Source: JASLZO01 sp965247995 (GTDB lineage Bacteria > Chloroflexota > Dehalococcoidia > UBA6926). Taken from it: a stretch of DNA of 64,000 nt. The DNA is taken from positions 930,001 to 994,000 of the forward strand of contig OZ252041.1 in assembly GCA_965247995.1 (NCBI GenBank), in the 5' to 3' direction. The notes beneath the pieces are model-generated. The model searched no databases, was not told where the DNA came from, and worked only from the letters and a program-made list of their open reading frames with translations. Below are positions 25,361 to 34,493 of the stretch, in pieces (position 1 is the stretch's first letter; the number at the start of each line of letters is the position of its first letter). Position numbers and translations under genes: made by a program.

Positions 25361-26290
25361 CTATCCGCGACTGAGGTTGCGGGCGGCGATGGCGCGTTGC
25401 GTCGTGCCGTTCCGCCACCGTCCGAAGGCGGCCCCGAACTCTGCGCCGAGGATGAGGATGAGGGCGGAGATGTAGGTCCAAAGGAGGAGTGCGATGACCA
25501 GAGAGAGGGACCCGTAGACGCGGTCGAAATCGGCGAAGCGGCTGAGGTAGATCAAGAAGCCGTTCTTTGCGACCTCGAAGAGGATGCCGACGAGCGCAGC
25601 GCCGGCGAGGACTTCGGGCCAGGGGGCCCGCTGGCTGGGGGCGAAGCGGAAGAGGAGTAGCGGGAACAGGAAGGAGCCGACGAGCGAGGTGCCCTGGAGG
25701 ACGGTGCGCGCACCCGACGCGAGGACGTCTCCGAGGCCGAAAAGGGTGATATCCGTTATGTCCTCGGCGGTACGCAGGAGCGTGGTGCTCAGGATGGATA
25801 TGCTGAACAAAGCGGCGACACCGACGACCATAAGGATCGAGCGGAAGCGGATGATATGGAACGCGTGTGTCTCGTCGACGTTCCACGCGCGGTCGAGGAC
25901 ACGGGAGATGCCACCGAATACGGCGCTGGCGGACCAGACGAGACCGATGGCGGCGACGGCGCCGAGCGCGCCGGGGATACGGAGCGCGCCCTCGATGTTC
26001 TCACTGATGAGGTCCTCGGCGCCGGGGAGGTACTGAGCGGTCATGGCGCGGATTTCCTGTTCGACGCGGGCCTGGTCGAAGACGATGCTGAGGATGGCGA
26101 TTGTGCCGAGCAGCAGGGGGAAGAGGGAAAAGAGGGCGTAGTAGGCAACACTGGCCGCCATGTCGCCGATCTGGTGGCTGCCGGAGCGGCGAAACATGTC
26201 GACGAGAACCGCGGTGGGGGCCCAGGATTCCAGGCGTTGGACCGCGGACTGACCCGCGTGTTGAACGCGACCGACAGCACGGTTGAGCAC
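25361..26290 (-). CDS. YihY/BrkB family inner-membrane protein
   Basis: The 309-residue protein has the YihY/BrkB hallmark near its start (IGDMAASVAYYALFSLFPLLL) and about six membrane segments. Near its end 'FDRVYGSLSLVIALLLWTYISALILILGAEF' splits across the last two helices, again typical. Older annotations as 'ribonuclease BN' are mistaken for this family; the role is unknown. I chose the GTG at 26290, which lies 9 nt after a TATGAT -10-like hexamer, because the longer frame to 26455 overlaps the divergent gene. The exact start is uncertain. Confidence 0.8.
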   Translation of the reverse strand: MLNRAVGRVQHAGQSAVQRLESWAPTAVLVDMFRRSGSHQIGDMAASVAYYALFSLFPLLLGTIAILSIVFDQARVEQEIRAMTAQYLPGAEDLISENIEGALRIPGALGAVAAIGLVWSASAVFGGISRVLDRAWNVDETHAFHIIRFRSILMVVGVAALFSISILSTTLLRTAEDITDITLFGLGDVLASGARTVLQGTSLVGSFLFPLLLFRFAPSQRAPWPEVLAGAALVGILFEVAKNGFLIYLSRFADFDRVYGSLSLVIALLLWTYISALILILGAEFGAAFGRWRNGTTQRAIAARNLSRG

Positions 26291-26387
26291 TTCGTCGGTA
26301 TCATACCCGCGCCGCGGCCCCGTCGGGGTTTCGGTACGCGCGTGGGAAGCCGCACGAGTGTACGAGCGCGCGAAGGAGGCACCATCG

Positions 26388-27278
26388 GTGTTTGGATCAA
26401 TTGGTCGCAGCTTCCAGTTGGTGAAGGTGTGTCTGCACGTGTTGGCCGTGGACAAGGAGCTGGTGGTGTTCCCGCTGCTCTCGTTCTTGGCGGGCGCAGC
26501 GGTGGTCGCGACTTTCGCGGGAGTGAGCTTCGGGATCGGGGCGTTTGACCGGCTGGGGACCGGAGCCCTGGTGGCGACCGATTACGCGGTGGTATTCGCG
26601 TTCTACCTGGCGTCGTACTTCGTGATCATCTTCTTCAACAGCGCGCTGGTGTACGCGGCGCACTATCGATTGGCGGGCGGCGACCCGAACGTGCGGACGG
26701 GGCTGAACGGAGCGATGAAGCACTTGCCCGCGATCTTCATGTGGGCGCTGGTGTCTGCGGTGGTGGGACTGATCCTGCAGGCGTTGAGCAACCGGGCCCG
26801 TGGGCAGGGCGGCGTGCTCGGGTTGGTGTCGTCGATCGTGGTGGCGATATTGGGCGCGGCGTGGACGATGGTGACGTACTTCGTGGTGCCGCTGATCGTG
26901 ATCGAGGGCCGCGGGTTCACGCAGTCCTTCCGGGGGTCGCTGAGTCTGTTTCGGCGGACGTGGGGGGAGCAGGTCGTGGGGAACTTCGGCCTGCGCCTAG
27001 CGGCGTTCGTGGTGTTCCTATTGGCGGGGTTGGCGTTGGCAGGGCTGTTCGTGGTGTTCCAGATGCTGGGCTCGGTTGGGATCGGGGTCTGGGCGGTGAT
27101 CGCGGTGGCGACGGTGGGAACGTTGGCGCTGGTGTTTGCGGCGCTAGACGGGATCTACAAGGCGGCGCTGTACATGTTCGCGTCTACTGGCGAGGTGCCG
27201 TCGTTGTTCCCGGCTGAGGTGGTGCGGAACGGGTTCCGGGCGGCTGATGGCGGTTCGATTGGGGGGCCTGGGAGGTAG
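26388..27278 (+). CDS. DUF6159-like membrane protein
   Basis: The 296-residue protein begins 'FGSIGRSFQLVKVCLHVLAVDKELVVFPLLS' (split: an amphipathic helix then a membrane segment), typical of a family of bacterial proteins annotated DUF6159, with about six membrane helices. It ends with a Gly-rich tail. The GTG at 26388 has AAGGAGG at 9-nt spacing; an in-frame ATG at 26283 would overlap the divergent YihY-family gene. No function is known for the family. Confidence 0.75.
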   Translation: MFGSIGRSFQLVKVCLHVLAVDKELVVFPLLSFLAGAAVVATFAGVSFGIGAFDRLGTGALVATDYAVVFAFYLASYFVIIFFNSALVYAAHYRLAGGDPNVRTGLNGAMKHLPAIFMWALVSAVVGLILQALSNRARGQGGVLGLVSSIVVAILGAAWTMVTYFVVPLIVIEGRGFTQSFRGSLSLFRRTWGEQVVGNFGLRLAAFVVFLLAGLALAGLFVVFQMLGSVGIGVWAVIAVATVGTLALVFAALDGIYKAALYMFASTGEVPSLFPAEVVRNGFRAADGGSIGGPGR

Positions 27279-27327
27279 ATATCTCGAGGGGCCGGAGCGA
27301 GGCAAATATCGAAAGGAGTGGCAGACG

Positions 27328-27642
27328 ATGAGTTCCAACGAGACCGAATATCCGGTGCGATTTGAGGTGGAGTACCCAGAGTCGCCATCACGGCTCTTGG
27401 CGCTCTTGGGGATTGTGTTCTATCTGAAGGGGTTACTGCTGATTCCCCACTTGGTCGTACTGACCTTCTTGGGCCTTGCCTCGGTGATCGTGATGTACAT
27501 CGGGTATTGGGCGGTGTTGATAACCGGTCGGTACCCGCGCGGGTTGTTTGACTTCCAGGTCGGCGTGCAGCGGTGGTCCGTGCGGGTGGGCGCGTGGTAC
27601 GCGGGCTGGTCGGACCGCTATCCGCCGTTCAGCATGAGCTAG
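27328..27642 (+). CDS. DUF4389-like small membrane protein
   Basis: The 104-residue protein contains a DUF4389-type region: 'YPVRFEVEYPESPSRLLALLG' entry, a hydrophobic hairpin, then 'GRYPRGLFDFQVGVQRWSVRV' and a Trp-rich end (WYAGWSDRYPPF). ATG 27328 has AAAGGAG 9 nt upstream. It follows the DUF6159-like gene by 50 nt and is probably in the same transcript. Confidence 0.75.
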   Translation: MSSNETEYPVRFEVEYPESPSRLLALLGIVFYLKGLLLIPHLVVLTFLGLASVIVMYIGYWAVLITGRYPRGLFDFQVGVQRWSVRVGAWYAGWSDRYPPFSMS

Positions 27643-27687
27643 GGACGGGCGCAGGCGCCGCCGCGTTTCGGGGGTTGGCGGGCCGGG

Positions 27688-27897
27688 TCAGTTGGTGAAG
27701 ATATCGAGGACGTTGCCGAAGCCGCTGCCGTCGAGCCGGTAGAGCTCCGTGTAGCCGCAGGCGGAGCAGGCCACGGTGGCGTACTTCTGGTTCTGGATGT
27801 TCAGAAAGCGAGATACGCCGGAGCCGGTGGTCCGGAGCTCGCCTGAGCGGTACTCGGTGCTGCTGCACTTGGGGCAGGAGTAGTCGTGTTTCTCCAT
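27688..27897 (-). CDS. Zinc-ribbon protein (69 aa)
   Basis: The tiny protein carries two Cys pairs, CPKC near the N-terminus and CSAC in the middle (followed by GYTELYR), which together form a zinc ribbon. The arrangement and length match the family of Zn-ribbon 'nucleic-acid-binding' proteins (DUF2082 type). The target is unknown. The gene stands alone, convergent with the DUF4389 gene. Confidence 0.75.
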   Translation of the reverse strand: MEKHDYSCPKCSSTEYRSGELRTTGSGVSRFLNIQNQKYATVACSACGYTELYRLDGSGFGNVLDIFTN

Positions 27898-28016
27898 GGA
27901 CTGTCACCGCTTTCGTGTGATCGCTTGGGCTTTGGTGACTGACGATACCACGTCACTCGGAGTGGGACGCTGGTTGGTCCAATCGCGCCTTTCGTACGTG
28001 GATTCAGGCGGCCCGC

Positions 28017-28457
28017 TCAGACCGATGAATCGGTGAAACGGATGATGAGGGGGACGATGATCGCGGTGATCGCGAGTGTGGCGATCACGCCGGTGAAGAG
28101 CAGGTAGCGGACGCCGTAGTTCGACATGAGGGACGGGTCGTAGTACTTGTCGACCTGGTTGTCGCGATACATGGCGATGAGGCCGGCGAGCAGTGCGCGG
28201 CGGGTCCGCCTGCCCAGCACGAGTGCGGCGACGGCGATGGTGTTCAGCAACACGGTCAGGGCGACGAAGACGGCCAGTACGAGGTCTAACGTGGCCCTGG
28301 ACCCGGAGTCCGGTTCTGCGACCGCCGCGGTGGATACCGCCGAGTTGATCGCCAGAACGATGAGATTGAAGACGACGGCCGTCAGGACAAAGATGGTGTC
28401 CGTGCGGCTGCTTTCGCTGAGTTCGCGGACGATGTGTTCGTGGGCTTGGTTGAGCAT
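28017..28457 (-). CDS. Hypothetical four-helix membrane protein
   Basis: The 146-residue protein has four predicted membrane segments (two near 22-75, one near 62-85, one near 118-140) and a cytoplasmic loop 'AMYRDNQVDKYYDPSL'. GGAGA lies upstream of the ATG. I do not recognise the family. Confidence 0.6.
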   Translation of the reverse strand: MLNQAHEHIVRELSESSRTDTIFVLTAVVFNLIVLAINSAVSTAAVAEPDSGSRATLDLVLAVFVALTVLLNTIAVAALVLGRRTRRALLAGLIAMYRDNQVDKYYDPSLMSNYGVRYLLFTGVIATLAITAIIVPLIIRFTDSSV

Positions 28458-28683
28458 TGGTATGGGGGTCTCCGGGGTCGTTGGTGGGTGACGATTCTAC
28501 GCCGGGTGGACCGGGTGGCGGGCGAGCGATCACTGCGCGCGCCCGGGCCTAGAATGGCGATTCGGAACCAAGAACGGGTGCGCTGGGTCTGCGGGTGCGC
28601 GTGACTGTCCTTCGCTGGTCGCAGGGACCCCCTGAATTGTTCTGGGCCGATGACTAGAGGTTAGCTTCTGGAGGACGGGCGAC

Positions 28684-29121
28684 ATGTCCGAACGGATATC
28701 TGACGAATCTCGGGAGGGGGATAAACGCGTAAACCGTGGTGTCTTGGTCGCACTTGGTGTACTCGTCTTCGTGATCGTCCTCGTGATGATCTCCGCGTTG
28801 GTGGAACCCGGAAGGTTGTCGGCCAACGAAATCGCTGAGCAGTACGTCCGTGACAACACGGATGCACTCGGAGAGGAGATCGCGGCCTATCTCGTGTCCG
28901 AATATCCACCGATCAAAGAATTGGCTGGGGAGTTCATCGAGGACCGCATAGAACAGGGGGGATGGTCGCCGCGGTGGCGGGAGCGACCTGTAGATTGGGG
29001 CGAGTTGGAGGGCCCGAACGGAGCACCGTGGTCACAGAGTATGGGGATTATGATGAGAAGCAAATGCGAGCGGCAATCGCCTTGCCAAACAGCCACAAAT
29101 GACCACCAACAACTCGGGTAA
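28684..29121 (+). CDS. Hypothetical membrane-anchored protein
   Basis: The 145-residue protein starts with a charged 17-residue segment, one strong transmembrane helix (about 20-41), and a helical acidic domain ('ANEIAEQYVRDNTDALGEEI'). The last 40 residues look compositionally different and may be read-through of unrelated DNA. GGAGG precedes the ATG at 28684. It opens a locally less GC-rich stretch (about 28.9-29.9 kb). Function unknown. Confidence 0.5.
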   Translation: MSERISDESREGDKRVNRGVLVALGVLVFVIVLVMISALVEPGRLSANEIAEQYVRDNTDALGEEIAAYLVSEYPPIKELAGEFIEDRIEQGGWSPRWRERPVDWGELEGPNGAPWSQSMGIMMRSKCERQSPCQTATNDHQQLG

Positions 29122-29398
29122 GCTGAATGTGGGCGGAGTCAAAGCCATCAAAGAGATCACCAGCCTCCCGCCCAGCAAACGGACACCTCAGCAATCCGCC
29201 TACCTGGCCGCCTGTCTAACTGCTCTTGCCCATCAGCCCAGTCGCTGGTACTCATACCAAGATTGGGGCGTGGGCGGTCCGGTCAAGTTCTTGGCAGAGA
29301 GGGGGATAGAGTTCATCCCCGTCCCTGACACCCGTCCCGTGGCGCGGTCTTGGAATGACGGATGCGAGTGCAACAACACACACTGGCGGGAGATGTGA
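29099..29398 (+). CDS. Hypothetical 99-aa protein
   Basis: The frame overlaps the end of the previous gene by 23 nt. The protein is soluble, with a Thr/Ser-rich start, 'RTPQQSAYLAACLTAL' helix and two Cys near the C-terminus (CECNNTHW). Composition is protein-like and base composition is lower in GC than the surroundings. No family recognised and no Shine-Dalgarno seen, so it may not be expressed. Confidence 0.35.
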   Translation: MTTNNSGKLNVGGVKAIKEITSLPPSKRTPQQSAYLAACLTALAHQPSRWYSYQDWGVGGPVKFLAERGIEFIPVPDTRPVARSWNDGCECNNTHWREM

Positions 29399-29494
29399 AC
29401 AGCGGGTGAGATAATGACGGTCCGCACGACGCCGCCACGGATCAGTCCCCTGTCTCCTGCTCGTCGTCTTCACTGAAATCATGCAATGGCAGCT

Positions 29495-29810
29495 AAGGAA
29501 GCGTAGCTGCCAGTCCCCGTGGGCGTTCACTTCCACGATGGCCTTCCCCGACCTCAGTGACAGATCAATCCACGGCAGCAGGCCCCCAACTCGGAACGGC
29601 CCGCCACGCCATCTGGCCGAAGCGACGGATCTCTCGGTTACTAGCGGCCAAGTATCCCCGGATGGGCTTTCGATCCGGACGATGAAATTGTTGCCGGCAT
29701 TGTTGTCGACGCGATATTCCATCACCCAGAGGCCATCCGGCAGCTCGATCACGCGCGTGTCCGAACCGCTCCCGGAGATCTGGAGGCGCAGCCTGCATCG
29801 CCAACCTCAT
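29495..29810 (-). pseudogene. Fragment of a beta-sandwich surface-protein domain
   Basis: On the minus strand one frame reads as a believable domain piece (LQISGSGSDTRVIEL, then 'GLWVMEYRVDNN', 'IVRIESPSGDTWPLV' and 'VEVNAHGDWQLRF'), with the ending pattern of secreted beta-sandwich domains (V-x-A-x-G-x-W-x-L). A stop lies just before it and no start or signal peptide is present. The rest of 29399-30046 shows nothing else I can support. I read this as a decayed remnant. Confidence 0.35.
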
Positions 29811-30046
29811 CCTCGATGCCCCGGCATTCTTCCGATACAAAGGCGAAAACCGAGGCCCCGACCAATGGCGACGATCCACGCCGATACCCGCGCCCATGTC
29901 GGCCAACCTCGGTTGGGTGTGCCTTCGGGGCTCAACGGGCCCCAGGATCCTCGGGGCGAGTCAGAGAACCGCACCCGCCTACTCCGCCGAGCTGATAAGT
30001 CGATCGCCCTCCGCGCGGATGTCTCGGTACGGCATCGGTTTTGGAG

Positions 30047-30436
30047 CTAGTCGCCGGAACCTTGCTGGACGATGTAGAGCATGTTGCCCTCGGGGTCGGC
30101 GAAGCCGCGGTACCGGAACTGGCCGGGCTCGCCCTCGACGGGCCCGCGGAACGTGACGCCGCGGCGTTCGAGGTCGCTGGAGGCCTCGTCGATGTCGTCG
30201 ACCTCGAAGGCGATGTGGTCGATGCCGGGCGGGTTGTGTTCGAGGTCGGTGGTGCGGGGGCGCGACGCGGGGTTCTCGCTGGTGGGGAAGACGAAGAGGT
30301 CGGCGTTTCCGATGTGGACGGTGGCGCCCCACTCGGAGACTTCGGCTTCGAGGCCGAGGGTCTGTTCGTAGAAACTGGCGAGGCGTTCGACGTCGTTGGC
30401 GCCGATGCCGATGTTGTCGATGCGTCTGATCTCCAT
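30047..30436 (-). CDS. VOC-family (glyoxalase-like) metalloprotein
   Basis: The 129-residue protein has the paired beta-alpha-beta-beta-beta units of the vicinal oxygen chelate fold. 'IDNIGIGANDVERLASFYEQTLG' starts the first unit and 'GIDHIAFEVDDIDEA' the second; the closing 'GFADPEGNMLYIVQ' contains the usual Glu ligand position. Such proteins are lyases, isomerases or dioxygenases; the substrate is not evident. ATG at 30436 follows GGGGAC. It is divergent from the CoA-ligase-like gene. Confidence 0.85.
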   Translation of the reverse strand: MEIRRIDNIGIGANDVERLASFYEQTLGLEAEVSEWGATVHIGNADLFVFPTSENPASRPRTTDLEHNPPGIDHIAFEVDDIDEASSDLERRGVTFRGPVEGEPGQFRYRGFADPEGNMLYIVQQGSGD

Positions 30437-30595
30437 GTGCGTGCGTCCCCGAGATACGCTGAATTGATTTCGATGCGCGTGTGTGTGGGACGAGCTTAGC
30501 AACCGAGCGCGTCGAGGTCGTCGGGTCCGGTTGGCGGATTGGCCAGATATACTTCGCGGGTCCCGCGAGCAAGGGACCGATGGGGGTATGGCGAC

Positions 30596-32014
30596 GTGAC
30601 GACACGGTCGATCAAGCAGCAGTTGGACCCGTTGTTCCGGCCGGAGTCGGTGGCGATCATTGGGGCTACGAACGACCTGCGCCGATGGGGCGGATGGGTG
30701 GTGGACCGCCCGAAGCGGACGGGTTTCGAGGGCCGGTTGTACCCGGTGCACCCGCGCGAGACCGAGATCCAGGGACTGCAGGCGTACGCGATGATCGGGG
30801 ATGTCCCCGAACAGGTGGACATGGCGATCATCGTGGTGCGCGCAGTGTTGGTGCCGCAGATCATAAGGGAGTGCGTGGCGGCGGGGGTGAAGTCCGCGAT
30901 CGTGATCTCCGCCGGGTTCGAAGAGGCGGGAGACGACGGGCTCGAACTCCAGGAACAGGCGGTACGGACGGCCCAGGACGGCGGGCTGCGCTTCGCGGGG
31001 CCGAACTGTCAGGGCATTTACACCGCTGCGACGAATTTCAACGTCATGTGGCCGACGTCGCCGGTTGCTGGCGGCGTGTCGATCGTGTCGCAGAGTGGAT
31101 CGTACGCGGCGGGGCTGGGGACGCAACTGATCGCGCGGGGCGTGGGGGTGCGGTCGTGTCTGTCGATCGGGAACCAGGCGGACCTTTCGATGGCTGACTA
31201 TCTGGAATATTTGGCGCAGGACGAGGACACGACAGCGATCTGCCTGTACGTGGAGGGGTTCCGCGGCGAAGGGCGCCGGTTCTTTGAAGTGGCGAGAGCG
31301 GTCACGCGCGAGAAGCCGGTGTTGATGTTCAAGCCAGGCCGGACGGCGACCGGGGCGAGGGCGACGCGGAGTCACACGGCGTCGTTGGCGGTCGAGGACA
31401 CGTTGATCGATGCGGTATGTAAGCAAACAGGGATCATCCGCGCGGACGGGAGCGAAGACCTGCTGACGATGGCGGACGCGGTGGCGACGGGTGGGCCTTC
31501 AACAGGCTCAGGCGTGGCGATCATCAACGGCGCTGGGGCGCAGTGCGTGATCATTGCGGACGCGTGCGATGCGCTGGGGCTGACGGTCCCGGAGTTCGAC
31601 GACGCGATGCGCGCGCGGATTCAAGAGGTGATCCCGCCGCACGCGCCGCCGGCGCGAAATCCGGTGGACCTGGGCGGGCCGGGCCCGGATCCCGGCATGC
31701 ACCTGGACGTGCTGGAGATGCTGGCGACGCGGGACGACGTGGACACGATCGTCACGGGCTCGCTGTCGGTGGGCGGGCCGTGGGGCGACGGTGCGATGTC
31801 GGAGCGCGACGAGGAGTTGTTCGAGCGGTTGGCGTTGCTGCCGGAGCGGAGCGGGAAGCGGATTGTGATCAGCGGTTTCCGCGGGTCGACGTCGGACAAC
31901 CCGTTGTTGAGGCGGTATCGCGAGGCGGGGATGCCGGTGTTCTTTGGTGAGGAGTGCTCGCGGGCCGTTTTGGCGATGGCGAAGGCCGGCGACGGTCTGT
32001 CGCGGCGGGATTAA
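30596..32014 (+). CDS. NDP-forming acyl-CoA synthetase alpha-type protein
   Basis: The 472-residue protein has the CoA-binding domain, 'FRPESVAIIGATNDLRRWG', and two succinyl-CoA-ligase-like domains. The phosphorylated histidine of the family is present: H250 in TRSHTAS. The ATP-grasp (beta) domain of full acyl-CoA synthetases is missing and no beta gene is adjacent, so the partner must be elsewhere, or this protein acts with the next-door CoA transferase. GTG 30596 follows GGGGG at about 10 nt; an in-frame ATG at 30539 is an alternative. Confidence 0.8.
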   Translation: MTTRSIKQQLDPLFRPESVAIIGATNDLRRWGGWVVDRPKRTGFEGRLYPVHPRETEIQGLQAYAMIGDVPEQVDMAIIVVRAVLVPQIIRECVAAGVKSAIVISAGFEEAGDDGLELQEQAVRTAQDGGLRFAGPNCQGIYTAATNFNVMWPTSPVAGGVSIVSQSGSYAAGLGTQLIARGVGVRSCLSIGNQADLSMADYLEYLAQDEDTTAICLYVEGFRGEGRRFFEVARAVTREKPVLMFKPGRTATGARATRSHTASLAVEDTLIDAVCKQTGIIRADGSEDLLTMADAVATGGPSTGSGVAIINGAGAQCVIIADACDALGLTVPEFDDAMRARIQEVIPPHAPPARNPVDLGGPGPDPGMHLDVLEMLATRDDVDTIVTGSLSVGGPWGDGAMSERDEELFERLALLPERSGKRIVISGFRGSTSDNPLLRRYREAGMPVFFGEECSRAVLAMAKAGDGLSRRD

Positions 32015-32075
32015 GCGGACGCATTGCTGCCGACATTGTTCGGCGAAGTCGACCCTGTAAGGGAGCAACACGAAG

Positions 32076-34469
32076 ATGACGACGAACGGCGATGGGGATC
32101 GTGGGGCACTGGAACACCTGCGGGTCTTGGACCTGACGGGCTATCTGGGGCAGACGTTCGGGCGGGTGCTGGGGGACATGGGGGCGGACGTGGTGCTGGT
32201 GGAGCCGCCCGGCGGGAGCGAGACGCGGGAGATCGGGCCGTTCGCCGGTGACGAAGCGGGGCCGGACCGCGGGTTGGCGTGGAACGTCTTCAACCGGAAC
32301 AAACGGAGCGTGGCGCTGGACCTCACGGAGGACGACGACCGCGAACGGGCCCGGGCGCTGGCTGCGACCGTGGACGTGGTCGTCGAGGACTCGGAGGACG
32401 ACTCCGTGGTGGCGGCTGGACTGGGTCCGGACGACCTGCGCGCAGCGAACCCCGGACTCGTGTATGTGTCGATCTCGGCGTACGGGCGGACGGGGCCGAA
32501 GCGCGGGTACGTGGGCGGAGAGCTCGTTGCGCAAGCCGCGGGGACCCTCATATACGCCCACGGAGACGACGAGATGCCGCCAGCGATGGCGCCCGCGGAC
32601 TTGCTGTCACAGATCGCGTGTTTGCACGCGGCGTTCGGGGCGTTGGTAGCGCTGAGGCGTCACGACCGTACTGGCGAGGGTGCGCACGTGGATGTGTCAC
32701 GGCAGGAAGTGGTCATCCATTCGCACTCGGGGCATATATCCCGCTACTCGTTGACTGGAGACATCAGCCGGCGGGAAGGCGGGGCGTCGGCGTTCGGTGG
32801 CGTGAACACGTACCGGACGGCGGACGGTGGTTTGGTGAACCTGTCCGTGTACCTTGCGGCGCACTTCCGGAACCTCGCCGTGGACGTGATGGAGGGCCAC
32901 CCGATCCTGTCGGACCCGCTGTGGCACGACATGATCTTCCGGCAGGAGAACCGGGAGGTCGTAGACGAGTACATCAAGGAGTATCTGCAGACGATCGAAC
33001 GCGACGCGTTCGTGGAGCGGGCGCAGTCGATGCGGGTGAACGCAGCGCCATTGTTGTCGCCGGCGGAGTTCGTCGAACACCCGCACGCGATCGAGCGTGG
33101 CTTCATGGAGGCAGCCGAGTCGCCGGGCCTGGGGTCGCATGAGATTGCCGGGCCGCCGATGCGCATGTCGGCGACTCCGTGGAAGCAACGGAGGGCCGCG
33201 CCGCGGTCGGGCGAACACACAGTCGAGGTCTTATCCGAGGCCGAAACAGCGCGGCAGGATGCGGCGGCGGTGACGCCGACGCCAGACGGAAAACTGCCGC
33301 TGGACGGGATACGAGTGCTGGACTTCACGCGCGTGTTCGCGGGGCCGATCGCGACGATGTTCCTGGGGTACCAGGGCGCGGAGGTGATCAAGGTCGAGTC
33401 GGAGGACTTGCCGGAGGACCGGCGGCCAGGCCAGCCGAGCTTTCCGGACTTCAACCGGAACAAGCTGAGTATCACGATCAACACCCAGTCCGAGGCAGCG
33501 GTGACGCTGGTCAAGCGGCTCGCCGCGCAGAGCGACGTGGTAGTCGAGAACTTCTCGCCGAGCGTGATGGACCGGTTGGGGATCGGCTACGCCGACTTGA
33601 AGAAGGTGAAGCCGGACATTGTGATGGTGTCGATGCCGGGACTGGGGGCGACGGGTCCGCTGAAGGACTACCGGACCAACGGGCAGCAGATCCAGGGGGC
33701 CGCGGGGTTGACGTACCTGTGGGGCCATCCGGGATCGCCGTTGGATCACCGGATCAAGACCGCGTTCTCGGACCACGTGGCGGCGATCTGCAGCTCGATG
33801 GGGATCATGGCCGGCCTGGCACACCGGGACCGGACGGGCGAGGGGCAGTTCATCGAGCTGTCGCAACTGGACGCGACCGCGCACCTGCTCGGTGTCCTGT
33901 ACATGGACTATTTGATCAACGGCCGGAAGCCGGAGGCGATTGGGAATCTGAGCGACCGCCTTGCGCCCCACGAGGTGTACCCGTGTCTGGGACACGACGC
34001 GTGGTGCGTGATCGCCGTACGGTCCGACGACGAGTGGTCACGGCTGGTCGAGATGATGGATAACCCTGGCTGGGCGGCCGACGATCGGTTCTCGACACTC
34101 GCGGGGCGCGTAGCTGCGAAGCCGGACTTGGACGCACGGATCGGCGAGTGGACGAGTACGATGACGCCGAAGCAAGTCGAGCGGTTGCTCCAGCGCGTGC
34201 GGGTTCCGGCGGCGGCGGTGATGTCATCGGAGGACCTGTACCACGACCGCCACCTGTGGGAGCGCGGATTCATCGTGGAGACGGAACACGACATGTATGG
34301 CCTGATGGCCGCGGCGGGTCCGAGTTTTCGGCTGATGGGCGAGCCCCGTCCACCGATCCGTGGGTGCCCGGTGGAGAAAGGGCGCGACAACACGATGGTG
34401 TTCCAGGGCCTTCTTGGTATGTCCGATCGGGAGATCGAGGAGCTCGGCGCGGCGGGTGTGATCCGGTAG
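32076..34469 (+). CDS. Two-domain CaiB/BaiF CoA transferase (fusion)
   Basis: The 797-residue protein contains two complete family III CoA-transferase domains, residues of about 12-390 and 405-797. Each begins with the V-LDL/F-T...GADVV or GAEVIKVE pattern and each keeps the catalytic Asp that forms the acyl-anhydride: D175 in MAPADLLS and D566 in FSDHVAA. Family III enzymes work as interlocked dimers, so the fusion may act as a built-in heterodimer. It follows the CoA-synthetase alpha gene by 61 nt. Substrate unknown. Confidence 0.88.
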   Translation: MTTNGDGDRGALEHLRVLDLTGYLGQTFGRVLGDMGADVVLVEPPGGSETREIGPFAGDEAGPDRGLAWNVFNRNKRSVALDLTEDDDRERARALAATVDVVVEDSEDDSVVAAGLGPDDLRAANPGLVYVSISAYGRTGPKRGYVGGELVAQAAGTLIYAHGDDEMPPAMAPADLLSQIACLHAAFGALVALRRHDRTGEGAHVDVSRQEVVIHSHSGHISRYSLTGDISRREGGASAFGGVNTYRTADGGLVNLSVYLAAHFRNLAVDVMEGHPILSDPLWHDMIFRQENREVVDEYIKEYLQTIERDAFVERAQSMRVNAAPLLSPAEFVEHPHAIERGFMEAAESPGLGSHEIAGPPMRMSATPWKQRRAAPRSGEHTVEVLSEAETARQDAAAVTPTPDGKLPLDGIRVLDFTRVFAGPIATMFLGYQGAEVIKVESEDLPEDRRPGQPSFPDFNRNKLSITINTQSEAAVTLVKRLAAQSDVVVENFSPSVMDRLGIGYADLKKVKPDIVMVSMPGLGATGPLKDYRTNGQQIQGAAGLTYLWGHPGSPLDHRIKTAFSDHVAAICSSMGIMAGLAHRDRTGEGQFIELSQLDATAHLLGVLYMDYLINGRKPEAIGNLSDRLAPHEVYPCLGHDAWCVIAVRSDDEWSRLVEMMDNPGWAADDRFSTLAGRVAAKPDLDARIGEWTSTMTPKQVERLLQRVRVPAAAVMSSEDLYHDRHLWERGFIVETEHDMYGLMAAAGPSFRLMGEPRPPIRGCPVEKGRDNTMVFQGLLGMSDREIEELGAAGVIR

Positions 34470-34493
34470 AGAACGTCTGGAGGGCGCGAAGCG

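Noticed and set aside
29481..30050. 189-aa plus-strand frame in the low-GC patch
   Set aside because: It is Arg/Pro/Ser-rich without structure and lies opposite the better-looking beta-sandwich fragment.
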